Shown piece by piece: positions 16,408 through 27,700 of a DNA stretch of 64,000 nucleotides. The DNA comes from Tilletia caries. Taxonomy: Eukaryota; Basidiomycota; Exobasidiomycetes; Tilletiales; Tilletiaceae. The DNA lies in NCBI GenBank assembly GCA_032718865.1, contig JALUTQ010000020.1, positions 186,001 to 250,000 of the forward strand, read 5' to 3'. A model generated the notes under the pieces. It was not told the DNA's origin. It did not search any database and saw only the letters and a list, made by a program, of their open reading frames with translations. The first letter of the stretch is position 1; each line of letters opens with the position of its first letter. The translations under genes were made by a program, and so were the position numbers.

Positions 16408-19400
16408 ATGCCCTCCGCTTCCGATGTCGGCCAGCTCGTCGAAATGGTAAGCGCTGCCATCGTTCCTATGAGTTATTGTTTCGCGCTGAGCGAATGCCTG
16501 TCTACCTTTCTTTCGTTGCAGGGCATTGACCGCGCCTTGGCGGAAGCAGCCCTCGCCAAGTACGGGCGCCCATCAGACGCAGCGGAGGCCATCTTGGAAG
16601 GACGCTTCGAGCTGCCTGACGGAGCCAGCGCGCCTGCTGGACCGAGTGCACGTCCGTCCTCCGCAGCAACGAAACAGCACACTGCTCAGGACAAGGACGA
16701 CGAAGATGATGATGCCGACATGGACGCCAGCAGCGCATTCGGCGGAGGCTCAGACGAGGACGAGGATGAGGAGGACTTTGGCGCAGAGGCGGATACGTGG
16801 TCCGTAGGCTCCAAGGAGCACGATGACGACCCGTACAAGGACATCAACATGTCCAAAGATCGAGTTCAGACTACCATCGATGTCGAACAGATTCCGAGGA
16901 CGTTCAAGGTCGATGGGACCAGGGTCAAGGAGCTCACTCAGAGCGAGTGGATGAAGGGCTGTTCCGAGGGGAATGAGCAGAGTGTGAGTACCGTGAATCG
17001 GACACGGCTCTTTCCCACCAGACAAACTACTGATCTTCCTTTTTACCGCTACAGCTCCTGTTCCAGCTCTACCAAAGATTGAAGGAGCCAATACCATGCC
17101 CAAGCTGTCAACACCTCTACAAGCGGACGGACGGTACTACTTTGCTCGGCTTTTGGCCCACCCTCCAGGAGTTCCTCGAGCACACAAGAGCGGTAGTCCA
17201 CACCCCGTGCAAGAAGTGCGCAGCTCTGGTGTGCTTAGCTTGTGGGGATCTGGTCAATGCCGACAACAACGGAACGAAGAAGGCTGAAGCGCAGGCCAAG
17301 GCTAGCGACAACGCAGCTGCTGACGACGACACACTACTCCACTGTGCGGAACTGCAATCTCTCCTCCTCGGCGCTGGGCTCGGCCACATCGAAAGGCTAT
17401 ACTTCGACGAGAGCAAGTCCGGCATTTCGGCCGCCGCTCAAGCTGCTATGGGCGTTGCGGGTCGGAAACGCCCGTCCTCTGAGACCGCCGCCGATTCTGA
17501 CGGCGAAGATGGTGCATCGGTGAAGCGCATTCGAGTTGCGGCTGCCGGCACCGGTTACGCCGGCTCTTCGGGCGAGAATAGAAGTTGGTTCTCAGCTGCG
17601 GCGCTCAAGCAGCAAGAAAACGACCGAGCTCTGGCTGAGGGGCTTGCGTCTTTGAGGACGTATCTACCCACGTTCAGCCGTTCCCCTGCGGCGGTGAAAA
17701 GCGACTATATGCCGCACTCGACGACTCTGGCACACCTGCGACGACGACTCCTTCCCATCGCTAGCAAACTTCTTTCGAGCGACAGCTTCGTCGATATGAC
17801 GGAACGTCGAATCCTGTACGACGAACTCTTCCTGTGGCTCCAGCTCATGAGCGACAACGAGACGTTGGCGCCCCTCGTGGCGCAGCCCATCATGCTCAAC
17901 CGTCACGACGAAGTCAAGACGATCAACAGTGGAAAGTCGCGCGAGAAGCACACAAGATACGAGGGCAGTGCGGGTCCACGCGAATTGCTGCAAAGTATCG
18001 TCAAGCAATGCACGACGGTTCTGGATCGAATGGAGCGACAGGAGAAGGCCAAGGCGAAGGCAGGAGAAGCGAACAAAACGGAAGCTCAGAAAGTAGAAGG
18101 TGCTTCGAAGATGGGTGCGGGGAAGGACCAGAGCGGGGAGAACGGGACCAAGAAGGAAGAGAAGAAGGACGAGAAGAGCAAGAAGAAGGAGGAATCCGAG
18201 GCGGACAAGTTGATCGCATTCTGTACTGCCATTGTGAGTAAAGCTGATTCATGCGAGCAAATGTGTCGTTCGTGTGCTGAACTCGGAGCTATTCACAGAT
18301 CGAGACGACCAACAAGATCGACACCCTACTCCGCAAGACGAAAGGTGATGCAATGGTCGACAAGATGCTCGGCCTCATTGCACCGAGCTCCGACACGGCG
18401 CTGGAAGCTGTTGTCAAGGCCGACGAAGACGGAGAGGTCGAAGATCAACCGGCAGAGAAGAGGCGGGCGTACGAAGCCTGGGCGAAGACTCAGATCTTCG
18501 CCGATGCCGATCTCACCGTGGATCAAGAAAGCAGCCCGGCCGGTCTACCAGTTGCTTCATCATCATCGCTGCGCTGGCGCCACGTCTTCCACGCCGAAAT
18601 TTCAAATAGCCGCGGGGATGACAGCAAGCGGACGATGGCGATTGCCAAGGAGCTTGCGTCGTTGCAGGTGTCGTTGCCTGCGCTGTGGCATGGGTCGATC
18701 TTCTTGCGCGTGGACGAGAGTCGGATTGACGTGCTGAAGGCGTGCATCGTGGGTCCGGAGGGAAGTCCCTACGAGAGCGGGTGAGTGATCTCACAGAGGT
18801 CAGGCCGCTTGACTTTCGCAGGAGCGTTTGCTGACCTGGCATCTCTGTGGTCACAAGGCTCTTCTTTTTCGACATCTGGCTTCCTTCCACTTACAATACG
18901 GAGCCCCCGAAGGTCAAAATCATCACGACCAATGGCGGTCGATACAGGTTCAATCCGAATCTTTATGCTGGTGAGTTCTATCCCATGCGGTATCGTGGTG
19001 GATTCGTGTGCTCATATGTTCCCAATTGTTGTCAGATGGCAAAGTGTGCCTCTCGCTGCTTGGAACCTGGAGCGGACCTGGATGGGTAAGCGGCCGCAGT
19101 ACCCTGCTCCAAGTGCTGCTCTCGATCCAGTCCCTCATCATGGGAGAAGAAGAGCCCTCGGCGAACGAGCCAGGATGGGAGAAGGCACGAGGCACCAAGC
19201 CCAGTGAGATGTACACCAAGAACCTTCGCCGGATGACGGTCGCGACGGCCATGCTGGCCAACCTCAAGGAACCGCCGCATCCGTGGAAGGAGGTCGTGGA
19301 GGGTCACTTCCGGGCGAAGAGCAAGGAGATCTTGGAGTTGGTGCAGAGGTGGTTGGACGACGATGACGGACTGGAGTGAGTGTTTCTACAGCTATGTTCT

Positions 19401-19665
19401 TTCGCTGACCTTATGCTGAGTCGTGCTGAACGTTCCTGTGCAATAGGCTCAAGCCTGATGGCGCTTCCTACATGTGCCGCGGTATTCAAATGGGCATCGA
19501 GAAAGAAGACGCTCCCAGCGATACACCAACAGCTTTCAGCAGGGACGGTGAGTCAACAGCGGATTACGTCTTTCATACTTGGCACTGAATAATGAACGTC
19601 CATATGACCTTCCTTTTCGTACAGTGACGAGCCTCCGTGAACAGATTGAGAAGCTGCAAACGTGA
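16408..19665 (+). CDS. Large ubiquitin-conjugating enzyme with N-terminal UBA-like domain
   Basis: Eight exons: 16408-16446, 16522-16983, 17055-18233, 18299-18780, 18858-18970, 19036-19375, 19447-19547 and 19625-19665, for 918 residues. The start is the first ATG, which begins directly in a UBA-like domain (residues ~1-43, DVGQLVEMGIDRALAEAALAKY). An acidic spacer follows, then a Cys-rich segment with paired Cys (PCPSC..., CKKCAALVCLACGD) that may bind metal, a Lys/Glu-rich region, and a C-terminal UBC fold. The catalytic Cys is at ~763 in DGKVCLSLLGTW, preceded by the long loop and followed by LLQVLLSIQSLIM. The architecture resembles the BIRC6/UBE2O/UBE2Z group of oversized E2 enzymes rather than small E2s. 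Substrates are unknown. The last exon (41 bases) adds a short helix. Confidence 0.87.
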
Positions 19666-19896
19666 GCGAGCGAGCGCGGCAATACCAAAACTATCAAGGG
19701 CACATAGGGCACGGTCGCGTCACTTTACCCTTGCACCGCACTATCGCATTCCATACATTCATGTCGCTGCTTTTCCCCAACCTGTATTGCACCTCCTCCT
19801 ATACATAATGAACCCTTCACTTGCACGAACGATCGTTCTCGTCTCGTCAACTGCATACATTACGGACCCGAACCCAAACAGAAGCTTCGTAACCAG
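19666..19896. terminator. Convergent 3' ends of the UBA-UBC gene and PDS5
   Basis: A 231-bp gap between two facing stop codons. Both 3' untranslated regions and polyadenylation signals must lie here, possibly overlapping. No canonical AATAAA was identified with confidence. Confidence 0.35.
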
Positions 19897-22800
19897 CTAT
19901 ACATCGGAACTTGGTGCCTGCGCACTACTTTCAGCATCGTCAGAGCTGTCCTCTGCATCCTTCTCCTTCGCACCCTTGCTCCCAGCACCGCCTCCCACAT
20001 TTGCGAGCTTCGTTCTGCGACGCTCATTGCGCTGTCGAATCTCGCGGGCTTGCTTCTCCTTCGTTCGCGCGCCGCGGCCTTCGAGATCTTCCTTGGTCAG
20101 CTCGATCTCGGCTTCGAGGTCCGATACATCACCATCGTCCTCGGCCCGCCTGTCCTCATCATCGTCGTCGCTGTCGGTATCCGATGCTCGCACGATGTCC
20201 TCGTCACTCTCGTCCGCATTGCTTCGTCGTGGCTTCTTCTGACTCTTGCGTTCGGATTGGTCGGCGGCCTTGCGCTTCTTCGGTGTGGCTGCTCCTACCG
20301 CTCGTGGAATCTTGGTCTATCGAGAAGAGAAGGAGTCAATACAATACCATGTAAGCAGGTCGCAAGTGTGCGACTCACCTTAGCTGGCTTGGTCGGCTCT
20401 GAGAGCCATTCGACGATCGTTTCGGGAAGATACTGATTCGCATAGATCTGAAGTAGTGATCATAGATGAATCAGCTGCGGTTCATGCCAGATCAGCACGT
20501 GGGCTGGAAAGTACTCACTTCGTTGCGCTGCTCTGGACTTCCGACGGGAGCATAGATGTCCGATGGCAGCTTCACCTTGCCCGGATAGGTGTCGATTGTC
20601 CACCCTTGCTGCTTTGCCCTCCTCTTGATTAAGTGCTGGGCGAACTCGCTGATCGCGTACAGGTTGTCGGGGGCTACCATCGCGTCTCGGTCCCTGACGG
20701 TCTTGAGCTTGGACGCCAGGTGGAAGTACAGACCAGCATTGTCTGCAGTCATGAGCAAACTCAAGTAGAAGTCGATGTAGGCGACGAAGTCGGTCAGGTC
20801 GTCAGGCGAAGCTTGAGTGTGGAAGTCTGGGTGGTGAGCCAGGAGATGCAGAAGTCTTGTGAAGGCGACGTCGAAGTACAAGTACCGGTCCTCCTCCAAA
20901 AGCGACCGGAGTGCCGTGTGCACGTAGTTCGAGAACGCAGTCTTGTTTTCAGCTTCTGGATCGACGGCGGACAGGAACCCGATGATGTTGTATCGCGAGG
21001 GCAAGCGCCGCTGAGAGAGGTAGTTGAGGACCTTCCGGAGGAATCGCTGACGGACACCGAAGCACACATCTTGGACCGCAAATGCCAGATTGGAGAATTC
21101 ATGGCCGATCAACGCATCGAAGACAGGAATTCGGGCGAGCTTCACCAAATTTGTTGCAGCAGCCAGCCGAAGACGTGCAAGGTGTCCGGGCGGTGAAGCG
21201 GGTCGGGTTGTCTCGTCCGCAGCAAGTGTTTGCCACATCAAGCGCATGACAGGCTTGACCATGTCCGCGGCGCCTTCTTGGGAGGAAAAGGCAAGGCAAC
21301 GCTTCGTCAAAAGCTTCAACCCAAGTATTTTGACCTGAAGCCATGGATGGATACCATCGTCGGTGCTCCAATCTGGGTTGTCAGCTACCGGCTCGTCTTT
21401 GCCAGTCCATGGGCGGGGAAGAATGATGGCGACGATGGTCCGGACGATACCCTCGGCCACATTGTCGGTCAGCTTGGGAGCGTACTTGAAACACTGTCCC
21501 AAAGCGAGCAGATGAGTGACCAGCTCTGCGTCCGTAGCCTTCGGCAATCCAGTAGCCACTTGCTCCAGTAGTGGGTCCAGAGCCCGAGTAGCGAGTGCCT
21601 TGGTCAGCTGTGGAATGTTGGTGGGCTTGGACCTGGTTGCATCGGCATCGCAAGTGGCGATGGCCAGGAATCGTGCGGCGAACTTGGCCTCCAAAGGTGT
21701 GCCTTGGATTAAGAACCGGCCGCACCGCTCGACGAGCCGCCTGTCGACAGTAATCGCCTGTCCATCCTCAGTCAAAAGAGCAGCAAGGGCTTGAAGGCTG
21801 ACCTCACTGAGTGCCTTGTCCTTTGCAGATACTGTGGCCTGCACAAAGTTGGTTGCATAAGGGACAAGCATGGCTGGGCAATGCTTGCAGATCCTCTCGA
21901 GCAATACGCGGGAAAGCTCTTTGAACTCCTGGAAAGTCGTCGACGCTGACGCCGACTTCGGTTGTGATCCGCCTTCTTGTGACTGCGTCAGGTCTTCCTG
22001 TGTCGCACTGTATTCCACCTCGCCAGGCTGCAGTCGACGGGCAAGGAGCGGAACGGCAGAGCGATTGATGAAGATGAAACAGCTGCTCCGAACGAAAGTA
22101 GAAACAGTGCCGAGTAGCTCTGCATTTGCGCTTTCGAGACGTTTGGTGATCTCAGCCCGTGCCTTGATGATGGTCTTGAGATCCTCCTTTGGGCTCATGC
22201 ATGTCTGGAGCAGCTTGAAGAGCCTCTTGTCGTTCAGTTTTGCGAGCGCCAGCAAGTCGGACGAAGCTTTGTCACCCCCAAGTGTTTGAGCACATCTGTT
22301 GATGCTCCATTCAAGCGCAGCCTTGACACGCTTGGGCTCCTGGTCCTTGTCGATGATACCGCCATTGAAAGCTTCGCAGCGGCTGAGGAACATCTCGAAT
22401 GGAGCTCTCCGGATCGTCTGGAGGTTCATGAACTCCAGCACGGGAGCAGTTGCACGCGCGGACAAGTGCTTCAGGACGACTAAGAGCCGGTTGAGCCACT
22501 TTGCCTCGTCCTCCGCGCGTTCTGGCAAGGGCAACACATGTGCCTCTAACGCTGCCCCGAGCGCCATCGAGCCGTGAATGTTCGTGTATGCTGCCTCCAC
22601 CATCGCGTCGGGAATCCAGGCGAATTGGTGAAGCGCTGAGGCGTCCCGCCTGTCGATCTCCGAGTAGGCCTTGTTGAAGATCTTGCCCATGGTCATCAGA
22701 GCCTCCGACTGGACCGCCGGCTTGCGATCGAGAACACGATCCGAGAGCATGACGAGGGTCTGTTTGGGAACATGGTGCAGCAACGTCTCGTAGTCGAGGC

Positions 22801-24322
22801 TTCCGATTGTGCGAATCAAGGCCAAGCGAACTCGTTCATCCGGATCGTCAAACCGCGAGTTAAGCGCTTCTGTGATGTCGTCCTTGAGGGTATTATGGCG
22901 AATGAGAGGTCCGCGGATTGCCTCAAGCCAGCTGATTCGCAATGCTGGTAGTTTGTCTGTTGCTCGCTGCAGGAACGACCGCCAAACCACTGGCCACTTT
23001 TTGGTGAATTCCCGCGCGTTTTCGTTCTTCTCGCTCAGAATGCGACCAATCGTTCCGACAGCCATCTGCCGTACCTGCACGTTCTCGGCCCGTAGCTCCT
23101 CGTCGAATTGGGGCAGCACGCTCATCAGCAAAGCTGGTACAGCGCGGTTGAGCTCGATAATCAGCGTGTGCGCTGCCTGGAACTGTTTCTGTTGCTCGTC
23201 CGCGTCCTCCTCCGCCACTGCTGCGGTAATAACTTCCACAAAGTACTGCAGATCGAGAACACGGTCAGCAGGGGTTTGCAAGCGCCAAAACGTTTCAAAT
23301 GCGATGCTTACCTTAGCTATCTCCTGCTGCATACGATCCGCCGTGGCCGTGCATACTTCCACTGCCAATCTATGACCCGCCGCTTTTTGTTTCTGCTCGA
23401 TCCAAGCGCGGAAAGTCAGAAATTGTGCGTCACGCATATGCCAGACTTGTACTTACCAGAGCTTTAGGCGTGAATACAGCGAGGAGAAGGTCGAGGACAT
23501 CTTGCGGGATCACTTCTGCCTCGTCGATCAGATGGACGAGAATGTCGGCCATGCAGATCTCAACATTCTTTGACATCTCCGCTCTGCAGACGAGAGCGAT
23601 TAGCATTCTGGAGAGTCGGGAACGCGAAATGAATCATATCAACTCACGTTGCAGAGTTGAGGAATCGTCGGAAGTAGTCTGTCATCAGGTCCTCTGCGTT
23701 GGGTAGGTCGAAAATCAGGACGATACTCTTGACGTTGCTGAGACTATCAAGCAGGTACAGCGTGTCTGTTGAATGCGGGCTGTCGGCTTTCATCCCGAAT
23801 GATATCGTCAGCTGGGCCAGGAAGAAACGGAACACATCCTGTGAAAAGACGAGAATGTAAGTACTGTCAGCAGTTTTGAGGGAGCATGAAAGCAGATTGG
23901 GAACTGGCATGCACCTTGAGCTCAGATGGCGTGTATGGAGCCTCTGGAGCGAAGAGCCGTAGCATGTCCGCGATGCAGCAGGCGACAGATGCTCTGACGC
24001 TGACATCCTTATGCTGCAGCAGCGCAGCAGTCACGAGTTCCTTGGCTATTGGCTTCAACGCGCGCACGTCGGCCGTCTCCTGCTCCATTCGAGCCAGCTC
24101 TCCCTGAACACCTTTCAGCCGTTTGAGCAGCGTGTCCGCTGCAGAAGCAAGGTCACAAGTGGTCATCAGCGTTGTGCGCATGTTTTTCATAGCATGGCGC
24201 GCCCTGTTCCGTCTGCGGTACTCACTTGTGCATTTGGCTGTCACGAGTTTGCCAGTGAGGCTGAGCTTGGTTGGCGCTGCTGAAGCGCGGCTCTGCAGCT
24301 GCGGCAGCACTTGCGCTGGCAT
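19897..24322 (-). CDS. PDS5: Cohesin-associated HEAT-repeat protein Pds5
   Basis: Eight exons: 24322-24226, 24138-23915, 23838-23648, 23583-23457, 23395-23312, 23245-20519, 20447-20379 and 20316-19897, for 1312 residues. Conserved landmarks are DSLSNVKSIVLIFDLPNAED, ILVHLIDEAEVIPQDVLD, the AAGHRLAVEVC segment after the fourth intron, and long HEAT-type helical repeats throughout exon 6. The C-terminus is a typical disordered, basic/acidic tail with NLS-like clusters (KKRKAAD, KKPRRS). Pds5 binds the Scc1-SMC cohesin ring, regulating sister chromatid cohesion, release by Wapl and Smc3 acetylation. Intron 5 (23311-23246) is 66 bp and contains no stop in frame, so unspliced mRNA would add 22 residues. 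I treat it as spliced because donor and acceptor are good and the family aligns across it. Confidence 0.92.
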
Positions 24323-24713
24323 TCTTGAGGTCGATGTCGCGCGAGACTATGTATGAAGCTGTGCAGACGCGTTGGGGTCGAGTGAAGCGGCTCCCTGACG
24401 CTGGTAAATGTGGTGGTGGTGGGTCCTGGACGCGTCTGGCTTCCCAAGTCCCAACAGCAACACTTTTCGATCCGAGGCGCGTCAACGACGCGACGCGTCT
24501 GAGAATCGCGCCAAGATTTTCGATGGCAAAACCGCAGCACCAAGAACAACATGCAAATGCAAAACGAAGGAAAAAGTACACGGAGGGGAGCAAGGAAGGA
24601 AGGGCGAGTAAAAGAAGGGCATCCAGGAATGTAGGTAAGTGGTGAGTCTTGAGGTAGAGTGGTGTAGAGTAGAGATCTGCTTGGTTCGCAGCATCGTTTT
24701 GAAGGAGTCCAAT
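24323..24713 (-). promoter_or_regulatory. PDS5 promoter with three ACGCGT (MCB-like) boxes
   Basis: The 391 bp upstream of PDS5 holds ACGCGT at 24367-24372, 24430-24435 and 24493-24498, the spacings being 63 bp each. A further CGACGCG overlaps the last. ACGCGT is the MluI cell-cycle box bound by MBF (Mbp1/Swi6) in fungi and drives G1/S transcription of cohesin and replication genes. The sites are seen directly; binding is inferred. The right part must also hold the 3' end of the SET gene. Confidence 0.5.
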
Positions 24714-27700
24714 TCAGGGACGCATACCCCAGCCGCGCCCTCGTCCTCCACCGCGTTTGCGTACCCTTGGACCACGCCAGCCACCACGCCCACGATCCCG
24801 GCCTCCGAAGTACTCGTAATCATCGTACGAGCTCGAGCCACTGCTTTCCCCGCGCATACTGGCAGGACCTTTGGGCACACCTTCGAAGTTCATGAGATCA
24901 GCTCGTATCGAAGCTGGCGTTGACGACGGGGTGACACGATCGGATATGAAGGCGGGCGTGCTGGACGAGGAAGCAGAAGCGGCGGGAGGATTGGAGCTGG
25001 CTGATATCCGGGTCCATCCAGATGTCGACGCGCTAGGCTGGGGGCCGCTGATCTTGTTCGAGCCGCTAGCTATGTTTCCAGTAGCCGGTGGTGCCAGAGC
25101 GTTTGCGCCCGAGAGGCGAGCTGGTCCAGGGGGAAGCGGGGTAGAGGTAGACAATGACATCGCACTGGGAGGAGCTGGGTTGGCCGGGGCCGGGGCAGCA
25201 GTGGAAGCGCTTGTGCTGTCTTTCGCAGAGCCTCCGTTTGTTGGTGCTGGGGCTGTGATAGCAGGCGCAGCCATTATCGACGAACCCATCAAGGCTCGCG
25301 GACCGCGTGGCGGGTTGAAGACGTGCAGGCCCGCGGGACCAGTGGGTATGCTGCTGCTTCCACCCGCCGACAAGCGATTGGAGCTCGCCGAAGCCGCAGC
25401 ACGGCCAGCAATAGACAACTCGGGACGCCCACTCTCCGGGGAGGACGCCACTGTGGTAGCCGGTCGGAACCCGACCCCCATGGATGGCTCTGGAGCCCGA
25501 GACGAGAAGCGGGGTCTCTCACTGCCCACAGCTTGCCAAGCAGATCCTAGGGAAGGACGTGATCCGTGCTCGGGTCGAGTCGGTGAAGAATCGCGTCGAA
25601 TGCTATCTGCACTGGGTATCGCACCTCCATATCGCGGCGGTGGGTCGATGTCCATGCGGTCTTCGCTGGGCGAAGGTGGTACAGGCCGACTGAAGGGTCG
25701 ACCCCTGCCAAAGGTAGGTGGATCCATGTCCATACGGTCTTCGCTAGGTGATGCGGGAACAGGCCGAGTGAAGGGTCGAACTCTGCCGAACGTAGACGAC
25801 CCGTAAGTGTCTCGATCGCGCACATGGTCTGCAGGGGCTGCATTTGCACCGGTTAGCATAGTCGGACGCGATATCCGCGGAACTTCAGGAGCGGGATCAG
25901 CCCAACGCGAAGCATGGGGCGGTCGTTGCGAGCTTTCGATCGAGGGTTGTCGCGGCGGCATTGGTATGTCCGGTTCCTCATCACGACTTGGCGATGACAC
26001 CCTCGACCAGCCGCGATCGCCCGGACGAGCTGAACGACGGTCTGAGTGTTCAAACTGCATCGGAGTTGCTGTACTGGATGCCGATGCTGTTGGCGGTGAG
26101 GGAGCCGTGCTCTTGACGGGCGACGCCACAGTACGAGGTGGGTCGATTGGCGTTTCAACAATTGCTGGCGTGACTTCGTTCACCTCAACCACAGCAACAG
26201 GCGATGCAGGTACTTCCTTCGGAAGCGCCGCAGGTTCCTCGCTTTTCTCGACAATGTCTGTGCTGCTAGCCGGGACAGGTGCCGGCCCTGTCTCCGGGGC
26301 AGGAGTCTCTGGAATAGCTGGCATGATCACCGGTTCGACCACCTTCTTCTCCGCCAGTCGCTTTTTATAGTCGGCCAATGAAAGCTTCTTCCTCGGCGCC
26401 TCTGCCTGCGGAGGTCCTGTCTTTGGTGGTGCAGATTGTTGTGGTGCAACCGGTTCAACGGCAGTGGGTGGTGGCGGAAGCGTAGCCGTCGTCCCCGCAG
26501 CTTTCTCCACTGGAGGATCTGCCTTGGTCGCCGCGGGCTCTTGTTCGATTGGCCTTTCGGTCTGAGCTGGCGGCGGAACGGGGGCCGCAACCTTTGCCAC
26601 AGTCGGAGAAACGGGTTCGTGAGCGGCAGCCTCCCGCAGAGTCGCGGAAGACTTGACCGGCTTCTTGACCTTGACCGGAGCCTGTTCATTTACATCGCTT
26701 TCCGAAGAGCTCGCTATGGCACGACTTGCAGGCTTTGTCTTGCGAGGGCGGACAGGTGAAAGCGATTCGTCTTCCGCAGCGCTCTCATCCGCTTTCCGAT
26801 CTTTAGGCGCACTCTTCTTCTCGGCCTTCTTGTCTTTGCGCTGAACCTCTCCTGCTTCCCGCTCGGATGTGGTCTGGCTGACCTTCTTGCGCTTGTCTCG
26901 TTCCTGCTTGGCAGCCTTGGCAGCCTTCGCAGCCTTCTCTGCCTTCTTCGCCTTCTTCTTCTCCAAGCGGATCTTCTCCTTCTCCAGCCGGCTCTTCTCC
27001 TTCTCCTTCATCTTCTCCTTCTCCTTGGCAACGACAGATTTGGCCTTTTCATCGCTTCCTTTGCCTTTCTTCGAGGCCTTCTTTCGCTGCCCTGCTGGTA
27101 TGGCCGAATCGTCGCTGCTGGAGTCCGCGTCTCCCAAAGCGGCGATGTCCGCGCGGAATTTGGCCGCTCGTTTCCTGGCCTTTTCTTGGAAGGACGACTT
27201 CTTTGCTGGTCGCTTTTCGCCCCTCCGTGATGATGGATCCACGCTGGCAGAAGATGATTCCTCAGACGAGGAGTCTGAGTCTGAGTCGCTCCCGCTGGAA
27301 TCACTGCTGTCATCGCTGTCCTCATCTGAACTTTCGACAGATGACTCGTCCCCTTCGCTGCCGCTTCCGCTACCACTGCCGCTACCGCTCTCGCTTTCCG
27401 TGTCCGATTCGAGCGAGCTGAGACTGGCTTGTGAAGAAAGACTCGAGAGTGGAGAACTGGGCTGCGCATCCTTCTTCGGTTTGCGTATTTGACCCAGCAA
27501 CTTTGCGTCGCGCTTTTGCTTGATCTTCCTGGCCGCCTTAGCAGTCCGCCGCTCGTTGTCGGATTCGTCCTCGAGGTCGGGAGTACTCCGAAGAGGTCTG
27601 CGCGGATCTTTCGCAATGCGCGTGGATCGAGAAACTGTGCGCATCCGACCGCCTGGTTTGCGAGCTACAGCAGCCGACTTGGACAACACGTGGTCGGCAT

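Noticed and set aside
24871..27492. Large plus-strand frames (311, 187 and 207 codons) opposite the SET gene
   Set aside because: Mirror translations of low-complexity Ser/Ala/Pro/Lys coding sequence; composition is explained by the minus strand.
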